A stretch of DNA of 64,000 nt, from positions 2,728,001 through 2,792,000 of the forward strand of contig NC_017668.1 of assembly GCF_000284515.1 (NCBI RefSeq), given 5' to 3'. Shown here in pieces: positions 35,755-46,162 of this stretch (positions are counted from its first letter, which is position 1; each line of letters starts with the position of its first letter). The notes beneath the pieces are model-generated. The model was given only the letters and a program-made list of their open reading frames with translations. It was not told the origin of the DNA and did no database searches. The DNA is from Halobacillus halophilus DSM 2266 (GTDB lineage Bacteria; Bacillota; Bacilli; Bacillales; Halobacillaceae). The position numbers and the translations under genes are program-made.

Positions 35755-36339
35755 TTAAGTATTCACGATATAATTAGCAGATTTACGAGGTTTCACATTT
35801 CGCAGATAATAATCCTCTGCTTTCCAATACCTTTCTTTAAATTTCTCCATATTTATTTGCGCAGATGGATCCTCACGTGCGAATCTTCGGTTTCTAGGAC
35901 AATCTAAAAATATTAAGTGGTTAAAATAAGGCTGCCACTCTTTTCTTTGAAGAAAAACCCCTTCTATAAGAATTACTCCCTCATTAGGTAAATCTACCTT
36001 TCGATATTCACGATCATCCGATTCGTTATCATAATAAGGAAGAGTAAGATGAGAACTGCACCTGACTTTTTCAAAAAGGTGGTCTCGTAACCACTCCACC
36101 TCCCATTGCAACTGATAATACTCATACCAATCTTCAAATCCAGTCTGGTAACGTTCATTCTTTTTTACAATATGATTGTCCATATGAAAAGTGCAGAAGT
36201 CCACCCCTCTTTTAATTAGCTCTTTCTCCAGCTGATTTACAAATGTCGTTTTCCCCGACCGGCTTAAACCATCGACTCCGATTATATATAGTTGATTAGA
36301 CGAAAGAGATGGAATAATATCGAATAGCTTGTGCACCAT
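35755..36339 (-). CDS. Uridine kinase-like P-loop NTPase
   Basis: 194 residues with a Walker A motif GLSRSGKTTF (about 24-33), a DNH/Asp pair after the second strand (FHMDNHIVKK), ILIEGVFLQRKEW as the Walker B-like strand and a lid region with CPRNRRFAREDPSA. It is in the phosphoribulokinase/uridine-kinase group of small-molecule kinases; the substrate is unknown. AAAGGAGG lies about ten bases before ATG 36339. It is inserted between rpsD and tyrS, which are direct neighbours in B. subtilis. Confidence 0.8.
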   Translation of the reverse strand: MVHKLFDIIPSLSSNQLYIIGVDGLSRSGKTTFVNQLEKELIKRGVDFCTFHMDNHIVKKNERYQTGFEDWYEYYQLQWEVEWLRDHLFEKVRCSSHLTLPYYDNESDDREYRKVDLPNEGVILIEGVFLQRKEWQPYFNHLIFLDCPRNRRFAREDPSAQINMEKFKERYWKAEDYYLRNVKPRKSANYIVNT

Positions 36340-36409
36340 ATCTAGTCAAACCTCCTTTTAAATAGCTTTTAATTGCTTTGTGCACACGTATTCGTAAAGA
36401 CCAAAAGAT

Positions 36410-36455
36410 AAAAAAATGCCTTTCTTATAGCCTGAAACGGCTTAAAAGAAAGGCA
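36410..36455 (-). terminator. Terminator of tyrS
   Basis: Stem TGCCTTTCTT/AAGAAAGGCA (36417-36426, 36446-36455) with an inner AGCC/GGCT, followed on the minus strand by seven T. Confidence 0.82.
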
Positions 36456-36467
36456 GATTTAAATGGT

Positions 36468-37766
<1,299 letters not shown>

Positions 37767-37786
37767 TTAAATGGCTGGTAGAGCAT

Positions 37787-38012
37787 AAAAAAAAGACCTC
37801 AATATCCCTATAATAAAAGGGACGAGATCTCGTCGCGGTACCACCCTTGTTGCACATTTGTGCCACTTGTATCCATAACGGCTACTCATAACCGTCTTCT
37901 GATTCATACCAGAAGAATGCTCCGGACCGTAATTCAAAAACAAATGTGGCCTGACTTGCACCAGCCGTCAGGTCTCTGTACCAGTGATTTGTTTTTTACT
38001 TCAATCGTTCAA
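37787..38012 (-). promoter_or_regulatory. Tyrosine T-box riboswitch of tyrS
   Basis: The T-box sequence GGGTGGTACCGCG occupies 37834-37846 on the minus strand. Downstream is a terminator hairpin (about 37795-37829) with an eight-T tail. In Stem I the AGTA turn faces GAATTACGG; the specifier codon TAC (Tyr) is at 37929-37931. Helix AAAAACAAAT/ATTTGTTTTT encloses the distal part with the AG bulge. Uncharged tRNA-Tyr would favour the antiterminator. Confidence 0.92.
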
Positions 38013-38107
38013 CGCACGCATATTTAACTATGTAATATTTTTATCACACTCATAAAGGAAAAGCAATAAGAATATCCTCTCCATTTATGTCCTCTTTCAT
38101 TCCGTTG

Positions 38108-38116
38108 TGTTATAAT
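38108..38116 (+). promoter_or_regulatory. Extended -10 promoter of the class A PBP
   Basis: TGTTATAAT: a perfect TATAAT (38111-38116) preceded by TGn. No good -35 is seen. The predicted start near 38123 supports ATG 38146 over the in-frame ATG at 38122. Confidence 0.6.
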
Positions 38117-38145
38117 ATGGAATGGATTTTTTAGGAGGTCTCATC

Positions 38146-41100
38146 ATGTCTAATAATAAAAATAGCGGTCGAAATAAAATGGATTTTAAATCATTATGGA
38201 AAAAAGGAAGCATTCAAAAAAAATCACGTATTACAGCAGACGTGGTTTGGAATGTCATTTTATTCTTTATTATTATCGGCGTCATAGGACTCTTCTTTGC
38301 CGGGGGAGTCGGAGCCGGTTACTTTGCATCACTCGTTAAGGATGAAGAGGTTAGGAGTAAAGAACAAATGCAGGAAAGCATTTACAACTATTCAGAAACC
38401 TCAGAAATGTTCTTTGCTGGAGACGAAATGCTAGGCAAGGTCCGATCGGATCTTTATCGTGAAGAAATAAAGCTGGATGAGGTAAGCGATAATGTTACGA
38501 ATGCCGTCATTGCCACAGAGGATGAATACTTTAAAGAACACAGTGGCGTGGTGCCTAAAGCGATTATGCGTGCGGTCGTACAGGAAGTTTCAAACTCAGC
38601 GGTTAAGACCGGCGGAAGTACATTAACCCAGCAGCTCGTTAAAAACCAAATCCTCACAAATGAAGTCTCCTTTGAGAGAAAAGCTAAAGAAATGCTGCTT
38701 GCTCTTCGTATTGAACGTTTTTTCGAGAAAGAAGAAATATTGGAAGCTTACCTGAACATTGTGCCTTTCGGACGTAACGCCAACGGCCAAAACATTGCCG
38801 GCGTGGCCACTGCCGCCCAGGGAATATTTGGAGTAGAAGCTGAAGAGCTGTCCATTGCGCAGGCTGCTTTTATAGCCGGTTTGCCGCAGGCTCCATACGC
38901 TTATACCCCTTTTAATAACGATGGTTCTATAAAAAGTGAAGAAGGACTAGAGCCAGGCATGGATCGTATGCATGAGGTACTTGAGCGTATGTATGCAGCC
39001 GAGTACATTACTAAGCAGGAATATGAAGAAGCTAAAGACTTTAAAATTACTAAAGACAATCTAGCAAACTCTACAACATCTGCTAATGTTACGTATCCTT
39101 TCTTAACCAACGAGATTAAGAGAAGAGCTCAAGACATTTTAGAAGTTCAGCTGGCAGAAGAAAATGGACATAGTGAAAAAGATCTTGAAGAAGATGAAGA
39201 GCTTGCGAAAGAATATAGAGAACTCGCAGAACGACGACTAACTTCCGGTGGTTACCAAATCAAAACCACTATAGATAAAAAAGTATATGACACTATGCAG
39301 GAAGTGAAAAATGATTACGGTGATAGATTTGGACGTGAGAAGACTATTACTAAAGAAAATGCCGAGGGAGAAAAGTATGAAGTAACCCTCCCTGTTGAAG
39401 TCGGCAGCGTAGTCATGGAAAATACCACAGGTAAAATTTATGGATTTATTGGCGGTCGGGATTTTGAAGAGTCCCAGGTTAACCATGCTACAAATCCTTA
39501 TGCTGCCAGAAGTATCGGAAGTACGATGAAGCCATTGCTGGTCTACGGACCAAGCATTGATATGGGAGAGGGACATCCGGCTACTGTTATAGCCGATGTA
39601 CCTTACGAATATCCTAATACAGCTCCAGGCGAAGATGGCGAAGTTAACAACTACTCTGGCACACACCACGGGTTAGTATCAGCCCGGTATGCTTTAGCTA
39701 ACAGCTTTAACGTTCCGGCCGTAAAGCAATATGAAAAAATTGTAGATCAAAATCCAGCTAAAAATTATCTGGAGAAAATGGGAATAAGTAACTTAACTGA
39801 AGAAACAAGCGACTATTCTCGCCCTTCTTTGGCCTTAGGTGCAAAAGCAATCACAGTCGAAGAAAACACAAATGCTTATGGGACATTTGGAAACAATGGA
39901 AAATTCGTCGACGCCTACATGATAGAAAAAATTGAAACCAAAGACGGTGAAACCGTATTTGAACACGATACGGAAGAAACGGAAGTTTTCAGTCCTCAAA
40001 GCTCATATTTGACGATTGACATGATGCGCGATGTGCTTGACTACGGCACTGCTTCCAGTGTCAGAGGGAAACTAACGAACCCTGGTGTTGACTGGGCTGG
40101 AAAAACAGGAACCTCTCAAAGCTATAAAGACTCGTGGTTCGTAGCAACCAACCCTAACGTAACCGTAAGCATGTGGACGGGGTATAACGAGGTGGCACAA
40201 CTGGACCCGGGCTACAGCAGTAGAACCCAGGGAGCCTGGGCAAACGTAGTAAATGCCTTATCCGAGATCCGCCCCGAATTAATGGTACCTGAAAACGATT
40301 TTGAGAAACCAGAAGGTATCGTGGAACAAGAGTATTGTGCTACTTCCGGGCTGTTACCTTCAGATCTATGTGAATCCGTAGGACTCGACAGAGATGATCT
40401 CTATATTGAGGAAAACGCACCTGATGAAGAGGATGATAGTCTAGTAAGCGGGAATTTTGTGGAAGTTGACGGTGAACTAGTTGTAGCAGGACCGGATACA
40501 CCTTCAGAATTTGTTACTGGTGAAGACGGAGTGGTCTTAAGTCCAGAGTTTCTAGAGGAAAATGGATACACAAGTGAAGATGTTTTAGATGAATTAATTC
40601 CTAATTCCGATAACTGGAATCAAGTTTCTCTTCCTTCTTCCAGTGCATCAGAAGCATCCAGTTCCAACATAAACAACGACGGGCAGTCTCCTTCTTCCCC
40701 CCGCTCTGTAACATCCAGCGGATCGACGGTTGACTGGGCACCATCATCGAGTGACGATGTAGTAGGATACCGTATCTATCGCGCTTCCTCTGCTGGAGGT
40801 TCTTTCTCTAAAGTGGGAAGCACAACAAGTACCTCCTACAGTGGTTTAGGCGAAGGAGTCTTTGCGGTAAGAGCAGTCGATTACTTCGGTATGGATTCTT
40901 CTCTTTCCGATACAACAACTATAGGCAATCCAGGAGCTCCAGAACCTGTCACGGACTCTAGTTCAAATAATGATTCTGAGTCCAGCAGCGGGTCTGAAAG
41001 CGAATCAGAAAACATTTCTGATTCTGAAGGTCAAGAAAGTGAAACGGAGCAACGCTCAGAAGACAGTTCCAGTTCTGGAGAGAATGAGGAATCAAGTTCT

Positions 41101-41745
41101 GACAATGATTCTGGTTCCAATGATAACTCTGGATCAGAAGACGATTCTAGTTCAGATGATGACTCTGCTGCCGACAATAGCTCCGGTTCCAGCGGCGAAT
41201 CTAGTGATGAATCAGGAAATGATGTGGGGTCAGACGATAGTTCTGGCGCAGGCGACAGCTCTGGATCAGGCGATAGCTCCGACGCAGGCGATAGCTCTGG
41301 CTCAGATGATAGTTCTGGCTCAGACGATAGCTCCGGCGCAGACGATAGCTCTGGCTCAGGTGACAGCTCTGGATCAGATGATAGTTCTGGCTCAGACGAT
41401 AGCTCCGGCGCAGACGATAGTTCTGGCTCAGGCGATAGCTCTGGCTCAGGCGATAGCTCTGGCTCAGGCGACAGCTCTGGATCAGATGATAGCTCTGGCT
41501 CAGACGATAGCTCCGGCGCAGACGATAGCTCTGGCTCAGGCGATAGTTCTGGCTCAGAAGAAGACGAAGGTGACTCTACCGAAAGTCAGGCTTCCGGTAC
41601 TGAAGATGACTCAACTGATAGTGAATCATCCAGTTCAGACAATAATTCTGAGGAAAGTTCTGATTCTTCCTCAAACCAAAGTTCAGATGATGAATCGGAG
41701 AGCTCTGAGACTGAAAGTAGTGAAGAAAATACCACTAGTCCTTAG
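38146..41745 (+). CDS. Class A penicillin-binding protein 1A with FN3 and Ser/Asp repeat tail
   Basis: 1199-residue bifunctional peptidoglycan synthase. After a basic N-terminus, a transmembrane helix (about 34-63) leads to a GT51 transglycosylase domain (about 85-270; ATEDEYF with catalytic Glu, KTGGSTLTQQLVKNQ). The transpeptidase domain (about 400-700) has SxxK as STMK at 459-462, SFN, and KTGTS at 653-657. A fibronectin-III-like domain (about 850-935) follows. The last 260 residues are almost only Ser, Asp, Gly and Glu, including 18 tandem hexapeptides. Such a tail should be disordered and acidic outside the membrane. ATG 38146 has AGGAGG upstream. Likely PonA equivalent, but longer than usual. 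Confidence 0.93.
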   Translation: MSNNKNSGRNKMDFKSLWKKGSIQKKSRITADVVWNVILFFIIIGVIGLFFAGGVGAGYFASLVKDEEVRSKEQMQESIYNYSETSEMFFAGDEMLGKVRSDLYREEIKLDEVSDNVTNAVIATEDEYFKEHSGVVPKAIMRAVVQEVSNSAVKTGGSTLTQQLVKNQILTNEVSFERKAKEMLLALRIERFFEKEEILEAYLNIVPFGRNANGQNIAGVATAAQGIFGVEAEELSIAQAAFIAGLPQAPYAYTPFNNDGSIKSEEGLEPGMDRMHEVLERMYAAEYITKQEYEEAKDFKITKDNLANSTTSANVTYPFLTNEIKRRAQDILEVQLAEENGHSEKDLEEDEELAKEYRELAERRLTSGGYQIKTTIDKKVYDTMQEVKNDYGDRFGREKTITKENAEGEKYEVTLPVEVGSVVMENTTGKIYGFIGGRDFEESQVNHATNPYAARSIGSTMKPLLVYGPSIDMGEGHPATVIADVPYEYPNTAPGEDGEVNNYSGTHHGLVSARYALANSFNVPAVKQYEKIVDQNPAKNYLEKMGISNLTEETSDYSRPSLALGAKAITVEENTNAYGTFGNNGKFVDAYMIEKIETKDGETVFEHDTEETEVFSPQSSYLTIDMMRDVLDYGTASSVRGKLTNPGVDWAGKTGTSQSYKDSWFVATNPNVTVSMWTGYNEVAQLDPGYSSRTQGAWANVVNALSEIRPELMVPENDFEKPEGIVEQEYCATSGLLPSDLCESVGLDRDDLYIEENAPDEEDDSLVSGNFVEVDGELVVAGPDTPSEFVTGEDGVVLSPEFLEENGYTSEDVLDELIPNSDNWNQVSLPSSSASEASSSNINNDGQSPSSPRSVTSSGSTVDWAPSSSDDVVGYRIYRASSAGGSFSKVGSTTSTSYSGLGEGVFAVRAVDYFGMDSSLSDTTTIGNPGAPEPVTDSSSNNDSESSSGSESESENISDSEGQESETEQRSEDSSSSGENEESSSDNDSGSNDNSGSEDDSSSDDDSAADNSSGSSGESSDESGNDVGSDDSSGAGDSSGSGDSSDAGDSSGSDDSSGSDDSSGADDSSGSGDSSGSDDSSGSDDSSGADDSSGSGDSSGSGDSSGSGDSSGSDDSSGSDDSSGADDSSGSGDSSGSEEDEGDSTESQASGTEDDSTDSESSSSDNNSEESSDSSSNQSSDDESESSETESSEENTTSP
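41233..41556 (+). repeat. 18 tandem 18-bp repeats encoding DDSSGS-type hexapeptides
   Basis: Consensus GACGATAGCTCTGGCTCA, 18 uninterrupted units, all in frame. Units 5-8, 9-12 and 15-18 form the same four-unit order (DDSSGS, DDSSGA, DDSSGS, GDSSGS), so a 72-bp higher-order duplication is also visible. Variation is mainly at the first codon (GAC or GGC) and the last (TCA or GCA). Confidence 0.95.
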
Positions 41746-41784
41746 AATGGAAAGGACTTAAATTCATATTTCCAAAACATGTTC

Positions 41785-41818
41785 TTAAACCACCGGTCTT
41801 TAAAGACCGGTGGTTTAA
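41785..41818. terminator. Terminator downstream of the PBP
   Basis: Perfect 34-base palindrome centred in CTTTAAAG, core AAACCACCGGTC/GACCGGTGGTTT. The T-tract is short. Confidence 0.7.
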
Positions 41819-41996
41819 ATTTGTAAAAACATTATGTGAAGCCCATTTGCAAGTATTTCCCCCTCTTTATTGCCTTGACGCCTCTACATTTTACTATTCA
41901 ATGAATTTTCTTTTCTAACAATTTAAAATTTACAGATATCATGTATAATAAAAAATAGCCATATTTTTCTACTATTCTCCTTCAGGTGGTGATTGA

Positions 41997-42644
41997 ATGA
42001 AGCATGAAAAAACCTATTATAATGAAACGTTCGATTCTGAGTACGGACCTGTTGTAATTGAAGGTCCTCTATCTTCTCAAGAGTTAAGTCAATTCACATT
42101 TGATAAAGGCTTAATTGCCTTTCGCCCCTATGAAAAACAATTTGAAGCCGTCAAAAGCATAGCTGATTTTGAAGAAGGAAGAATTATCATTGCACGCCAT
42201 AATGAAAACATAGTTGGATATGTAACTTTCCTCCACCCTGATCCATTAGAACGCTGGTCAGAAGGACAGATGGAGGATTTAATTGAACTTGGTGCCATTG
42301 AGGTTATCCCTCAATTCCGAGGCTATCGGATAGGGTCCCGTCTCTTAAAAATCTCTATGATGGATGAATTTATGGAGAACTACATTACAATCTCAACTGA
42401 ATATTATTGGCACTGGGATCTGAAAGGTACAGGATTGAATATTTGGGATTATCGACGTGTTATGGAAAAAATGATGGCTTCGGGTGGACTCACTCCTTCC
42501 CCCACTGATGATCCAGAGATCATTTCCCACCCTGCCAACTGTTTGATGGTACGCATTGGGAAAAATGTTCTTAAAGAATCAGTGGAACAATTTGATATTC
42601 TCCGTTTTCTTACTCGACATCAATATCGTCAATCAAGGAGGTAA
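41997..42644 (+). CDS. acuA: Protein lysine acetyltransferase AcuA
   Basis: 215-residue GNAT-family enzyme that, in B. subtilis, acetylates and inactivates acetyl-CoA synthetase AcsA. The acetyl-CoA-binding segment is AIEVIPQFRGYRIGSRLLK (about 100-118), with the Q/RxxGxG/A pattern as QFRGYRIG. First gene of acuABC; acuB begins six bases after the stop. AGGTGG precedes ATG 41997. A TATAAT lies at 41943-41948, but no clear -35 or cre was found. The usual neighbour acsA is not in the window. Confidence 0.93.
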   Translation: MKHEKTYYNETFDSEYGPVVIEGPLSSQELSQFTFDKGLIAFRPYEKQFEAVKSIADFEEGRIIIARHNENIVGYVTFLHPDPLERWSEGQMEDLIELGAIEVIPQFRGYRIGSRLLKISMMDEFMENYITISTEYYWHWDLKGTGLNIWDYRRVMEKMMASGGLTPSPTDDPEIISHPANCLMVRIGKNVLKESVEQFDILRFLTRHQYRQSRR

Positions 42645-42649
42645 CCGTT

Positions 42650-43297
42650 ATGCTAGTGGAAGAAATTATGAAAACCGAGGTCATTACTCTCTCTCCTGAG
42701 GAAACTATTGAAACCGCTCTCAAATTACTGCACGAAAACCATATCCGGCATTTACCTATAGTGGATGAGAATAATGAAGTCATCGGTATCGTATCCGATC
42801 GGGATGTAAGGGATGCCAGTCCATCAATATTTGAGGAAGACGCATCTCCGGATGAACTTAAAAATCCCATTCGGACAATTATGACTTACCCAGTAACGAC
42901 AGTCCACCCACTAGATTTCGTAGAAGAGGTGGCCTCGATTTTTTATGAACAGGAAATCGCCTGTGTACCTGTAACAAGAGACGATATATTAGTAGGGATT
43001 ATCACGGAAAAAGATATGCTCTATACGCTTATTCAATTAACAGGTACCCATGTGCAAAGCTCTCAGATTGAAGTTAAAGTGATCAATAAACCTGGTATAC
43101 TGCCTCAGGTTATGCAAGTGTTTGGCCAAAGAAAGGTAAATATCAGTTCTGTCTTAATTTACCCTTACAAACCCGACCCTAAATATAAAGTAATTGTGGT
43201 ACGTATCCAGACCATGAACCCGTTACCTACGATTGAAGACCTTAAGACAGAAGGTTACGAAGTCTTATGGCCAAAGAGCCCAGGGTTGACTCTATGA
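42650..43297 (+). CDS. acuB: Acetoin utilisation protein AcuB, CBS-ACT
   Basis: 215 residues: two CBS domains (about 1-60 and 75-130) followed by an ACT domain (about 140-210). CBS pairs bind adenine nucleotides and ACT domains bind small ligands, so it may tune AcuA/AcuC activity, but its biochemical role is unproven. AAGGAGG before ATG 42650. Its TGA overlaps the acuC start as ATGA, so acuC translation is probably coupled. Confidence 0.93.
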   Translation: MLVEEIMKTEVITLSPEETIETALKLLHENHIRHLPIVDENNEVIGIVSDRDVRDASPSIFEEDASPDELKNPIRTIMTYPVTTVHPLDFVEEVASIFYEQEIACVPVTRDDILVGIITEKDMLYTLIQLTGTHVQSSQIEVKVINKPGILPQVMQVFGQRKVNISSVLIYPYKPDPKYKVIVVRIQTMNPLPTIEDLKTEGYEVLWPKSPGLTL

Positions 43298-44466
43298 GCT
43301 GCCATTCTGGTTTTGTATTCACCGATGATTTTACGAGTTACCGATTTAGGGACGATCACCCCTTCAACCAAATGAGAGTTATACTTACGAAAGAGTTATT
43401 GGAAGCTTCTTCAGCTTTAATACAGGATCACTTTATTACACCAAGACACGCTACAGAAGAAGAACTTTCCCTTGCTCACAGTCGAACTTATATTCAAGCT
43501 GTCAAACAGGCCGGACAAGGCTTGTTGTCGGAAGAAGACGGCATGGAATTCGGAATTGGAACAGAGGACACACCTATGTTTAAAGGAATGCACGAAGCAT
43601 CTTCTTTATTAGTAGGAAGTACATTATCTGCTATAGAAGCCGTTATGGAAAACCGGGTTAAGCATGCTTTGAATTTAGGTGGCGGTCTTCACCACGGATT
43701 TGAAAGAAAAGCATCTGGTTTTTGTATTTATAATGACGGGGCAGTTGGAATAAAATATCTGCGCAAAAAATACGATTGTAAAGTTCTATACGTTGATACG
43801 GACGCCCATCATGGCGACGGTGTGCAATGGGCCTTTTATGATGACCCCAATGTATGTACTTTCTCTATACATGAAACGGGACGCTACTTATTTCCTGGAA
43901 CCGGGAATGTTAATGAAAGAGGACTTAAAGAAGGATATGGCTATTCTTTTAATTTACCTATAGACGCATTCACAGAAGATGAATCTTTCCTCCAGGTCTA
44001 TGAAACCGCTATGAAAGAAATTGTACATTATTTTAAACCTGATGTGATAGTTACACAAAACGGAGCGGACGCACATTTCTTGGACCCGCTCACTCACTTA
44101 TGCTCAACTATGAAAATCTATGAGAGAATTCCTGCCCTCGCACATGAATTAGCTCATCAGTATTGCGATGGCAAATGGATCGCATTAGGAGGAGGCGGAT
44201 ATGATATCTGGCGTGTAGTCCCTAGAGCATGGGCGCAGATTTGGAAAGTTATGTCAGAAGGCACCCATTTCCAAGGTCCCCTGCCAAAAGACTGGCTTAA
44301 AAAATGGGAAAAAGAGTCTCCAGTGCCTTTGCCGGAAAACTGGCATGACCCAGAAGATGCCTATAATCCTATTCCTCGAAGAAAAGAAATCACTGAAAAA
44401 AACGAAAAGCTTCTGGAGAAATCCTTGCAGTTGATTACCAATCAAAAAAAATATAATTCACTGTGA
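43294..44466 (+). CDS. acuC: Protein deacetylase AcuC
   Basis: 390-residue class I HDAC-fold enzyme, Zn-dependent, that in B. subtilis reactivates AcsA by deacetylation. Motifs: HALNLGGGLHHGFERKASGFCIYNDGA with the His-His pair, DTDAHHGDGVQWAF (Zn ligands), and GADAHFLDPL. The first residues after ATG 43294 (SCHSGFVFTDDFTSYRF, then HPFNQMR) align in length with known AcuC, which is why I prefer it over ATG 43267, nine codons upstream. Ends in a terminator. Confidence 0.94.
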   Translation: MSCHSGFVFTDDFTSYRFRDDHPFNQMRVILTKELLEASSALIQDHFITPRHATEEELSLAHSRTYIQAVKQAGQGLLSEEDGMEFGIGTEDTPMFKGMHEASSLLVGSTLSAIEAVMENRVKHALNLGGGLHHGFERKASGFCIYNDGAVGIKYLRKKYDCKVLYVDTDAHHGDGVQWAFYDDPNVCTFSIHETGRYLFPGTGNVNERGLKEGYGYSFNLPIDAFTEDESFLQVYETAMKEIVHYFKPDVIVTQNGADAHFLDPLTHLCSTMKIYERIPALAHELAHQYCDGKWIALGGGGYDIWRVVPRAWAQIWKVMSEGTHFQGPLPKDWLKKWEKESPVPLPENWHDPEDAYNPIPRRKEITEKNEKLLEKSLQLITNQKKYNSL

Positions 44467-44469
44467 CAA

Positions 44470-44497
44470 AAAGCCACTACTTAGCAGTAGTGGCTTT
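44470..44497. terminator. Bidirectional terminator, acuC / motS
   Basis: Perfect 11-bp stem AAAGCCACTAC/GTAGTGGCTTT with loop TTAGCA. Preceded by A and followed by TTT. Confidence 0.8.
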
Positions 44498-44505
44498 CCA
44501 CATGA

Positions 44506-45297
44506 TTAACTTTCATAATCAGGATCTAATATGACAATTTCAACTCTTCGGTTCTTACGCCAATTTTGTTTTGAATCATTTGGAGCTACAGGCCGCGTAT
44601 CACCATAAGCCACAGCTGTAAATCGGCCGGAGTCCAAATCATCCGTGTTTTTTAACAAATAACGAATGACACTACTCGAACGTGCTCCTGACAATTCCCA
44701 GTTTGAAGGGTAACGATATGTAGATATCTGCCGATTATCCGTATGCCCCTCCACCTTCACGAAATTAGGAATGTTCTTAAGAAGTGTACCCACTTTTTTT
44801 AAAAAAGGCTTGGCCCCTTCTAAAACTTGAGCCTCACTTGTTTCGAAAATAAGCTGCTCTTCCAAAACGAGTACAATGCCACGTTTAGTTTGGCTGGCCG
44901 AAATAATGTCGTTAAGTTCATTTTCTTCCAAATATTCATCCACTTCTTTTTTTAGTTCTTCTAAATCTTTATTTTTTTCTTCCTTCTTCGCTTCATCTTT
45001 TTCAGCTATCTGATCCGGATCTTCCGTAGGTTCTTGAAATTCATTATTCTTTTCCCCATTATCCTGAACCTTTGTCTGTTCGGTTGGAAACTGACTTTCG
45101 ACAGGAGAAGGATAGAAATCGAAGATCATGCGATTACGAAAAGATTCTGATAGTGCGTCAAACTTAACTAAATTAATCTGAGACATTGAAAACAACAGAA
45201 TAAAAAAAACGAGAATCAAGGTAATCATATCTGCATAAGTGGTCATCCATTTTGGAGCCCCTTTATTACCAGGTTTCTTTCTTCTCCTAAGCTTCAT
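44506..45297 (-). CDS. motS: Flagellar stator protein MotS (Na+ type)
   Basis: 263 residues. The single transmembrane helix (about 18-40) has the ion-binding Asp23 in TTYADMITLILVFF. Eleven residues on, where H+-type MotB has Val, this protein has Leu, the feature associated with Na+-driven MotS. A charged linker (about 60-120, very rich in Glu and Lys) and an OmpA-like peptidoglycan-binding domain (about 130-255, VEGHTDNRQ) follow. It overlaps motP by 11 bases. Na+ drive suits a halophile. Confidence 0.93.
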   Translation of the reverse strand: MKLRRRKKPGNKGAPKWMTTYADMITLILVFFILLFSMSQINLVKFDALSESFRNRMIFDFYPSPVESQFPTEQTKVQDNGEKNNEFQEPTEDPDQIAEKDEAKKEEKNKDLEELKKEVDEYLEENELNDIISASQTKRGIVLVLEEQLIFETSEAQVLEGAKPFLKKVGTLLKNIPNFVKVEGHTDNRQISTYRYPSNWELSGARSSSVIRYLLKNTDDLDSGRFTAVAYGDTRPVAPNDSKQNWRKNRRVEIVILDPDYES

Positions 45298-46111
45298 TGG
45301 CCGCTTCTCCTAAAGATTCATCCTTTTCGTCTTCTTCCACGATGGCTTTATCCTCTTCAGATAGAAATGCACTTAGTTTTTCTTCAAGAATCTTAGGATT
45401 CTGACCAGACTGGACGCCTATGACCCCTTCAATAATTACTTGCTTCATAAATATTTCCTGTTCTGTTTTGTTCTCAAGTTTCCCCGCCATCGGTATAAAA
45501 ACAAGGTTGGCTAAGAGTGTACCGTAAAACGTAGTTAATAGTGCTACCGCCATTTTGGGTCCAAGCGTTTCCGGAGTTGAAAGACTTTGAAGCATCAGTA
45601 CAAGACCTATCAACGTTCCAATCATACCCCATGCGGGAGCGTACTCCCCTGCTTTCTCTATGATCGCTCTTCCACGCTGATGACGCTCTTCTACTGCAAC
45701 AATTTCAGCATTCATAATATCGTTAATTACTTCAGGTTCTATCCCATCAACAGCCAGTAGAATCCCTTTTTTTATAAAAGGATCTTCAACCTCATCAAGC
45801 TGTGCTTCAAGAGCAAGTAAGCCCTCACGCCGGGCTCGTTCTGATAATCCAACAAATAAATTGATCAGCTGCCTTAAATTCATATCCGTCTGTTTAAAAG
45901 CTTCTTTCGTTACGCGAAAGGTTAATTTGACTTCACTTACGTTGAAATTAACTAATAAAGCAGCTACTAGACCACCTAGCACAATAACGATGGAGGAAGC
46001 CTGTATAAATGATGTCATACCTCCAAACCCGGCGTTAGATGCAATACCGAAAATAACCATGATGAATCCAATCGTAATACCGATGGGAGTCAACAAGTCT
46101 TTTTTAGTCAT
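45287..46111 (-). CDS. motP: Flagellar stator protein MotP (Na+ type)
   Basis: 274-residue partner of MotS with four transmembrane helices (about 7-27, 32-53, 150-172, 182-203). The cytoplasmic loop carries RARREGLLALEAQL, with charged residues that contact the rotor, and GMIGTLIGLVLMLQSL with the conserved helix-3 Gly. The C-terminus is strongly acidic. GAGGAG before ATG 46111. The order ccpA-motP-motS matches B. subtilis; I found no cre in the 50-base gap behind ccpA. Confidence 0.93.
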   Translation of the reverse strand: MTKKDLLTPIGITIGFIMVIFGIASNAGFGGMTSFIQASSIVIVLGGLVAALLVNFNVSEVKLTFRVTKEAFKQTDMNLRQLINLFVGLSERARREGLLALEAQLDEVEDPFIKKGILLAVDGIEPEVINDIMNAEIVAVEERHQRGRAIIEKAGEYAPAWGMIGTLIGLVLMLQSLSTPETLGPKMAVALLTTFYGTLLANLVFIPMAGKLENKTEQEIFMKQVIIEGVIGVQSGQNPKILEEKLSAFLSEEDKAIVEEDEKDESLGEAANEA

Positions 46112-46162
46112 AATGCTCTCTCCTCAGTTTCGTACAAATACAGTCTATCTACTATATCGGTA

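Noticed and set aside
37767-37961. 64-codon frame upstream of tyrS
   Set aside because: Lies inside the T-box leader and has no translation signals.
41233-41556. CRISPR-like impression from regular repeats
   Set aside because: Units are contiguous and in frame, with no unique spacers.
40970-41761. 263-codon open frame overlapping the PBP tail
   Set aside because: It is the second frame of the 18-bp repeats, which happens to lack stops. There is no ribosome-binding site, and the product is a monotonous Ala/Ile/Gln repeat.
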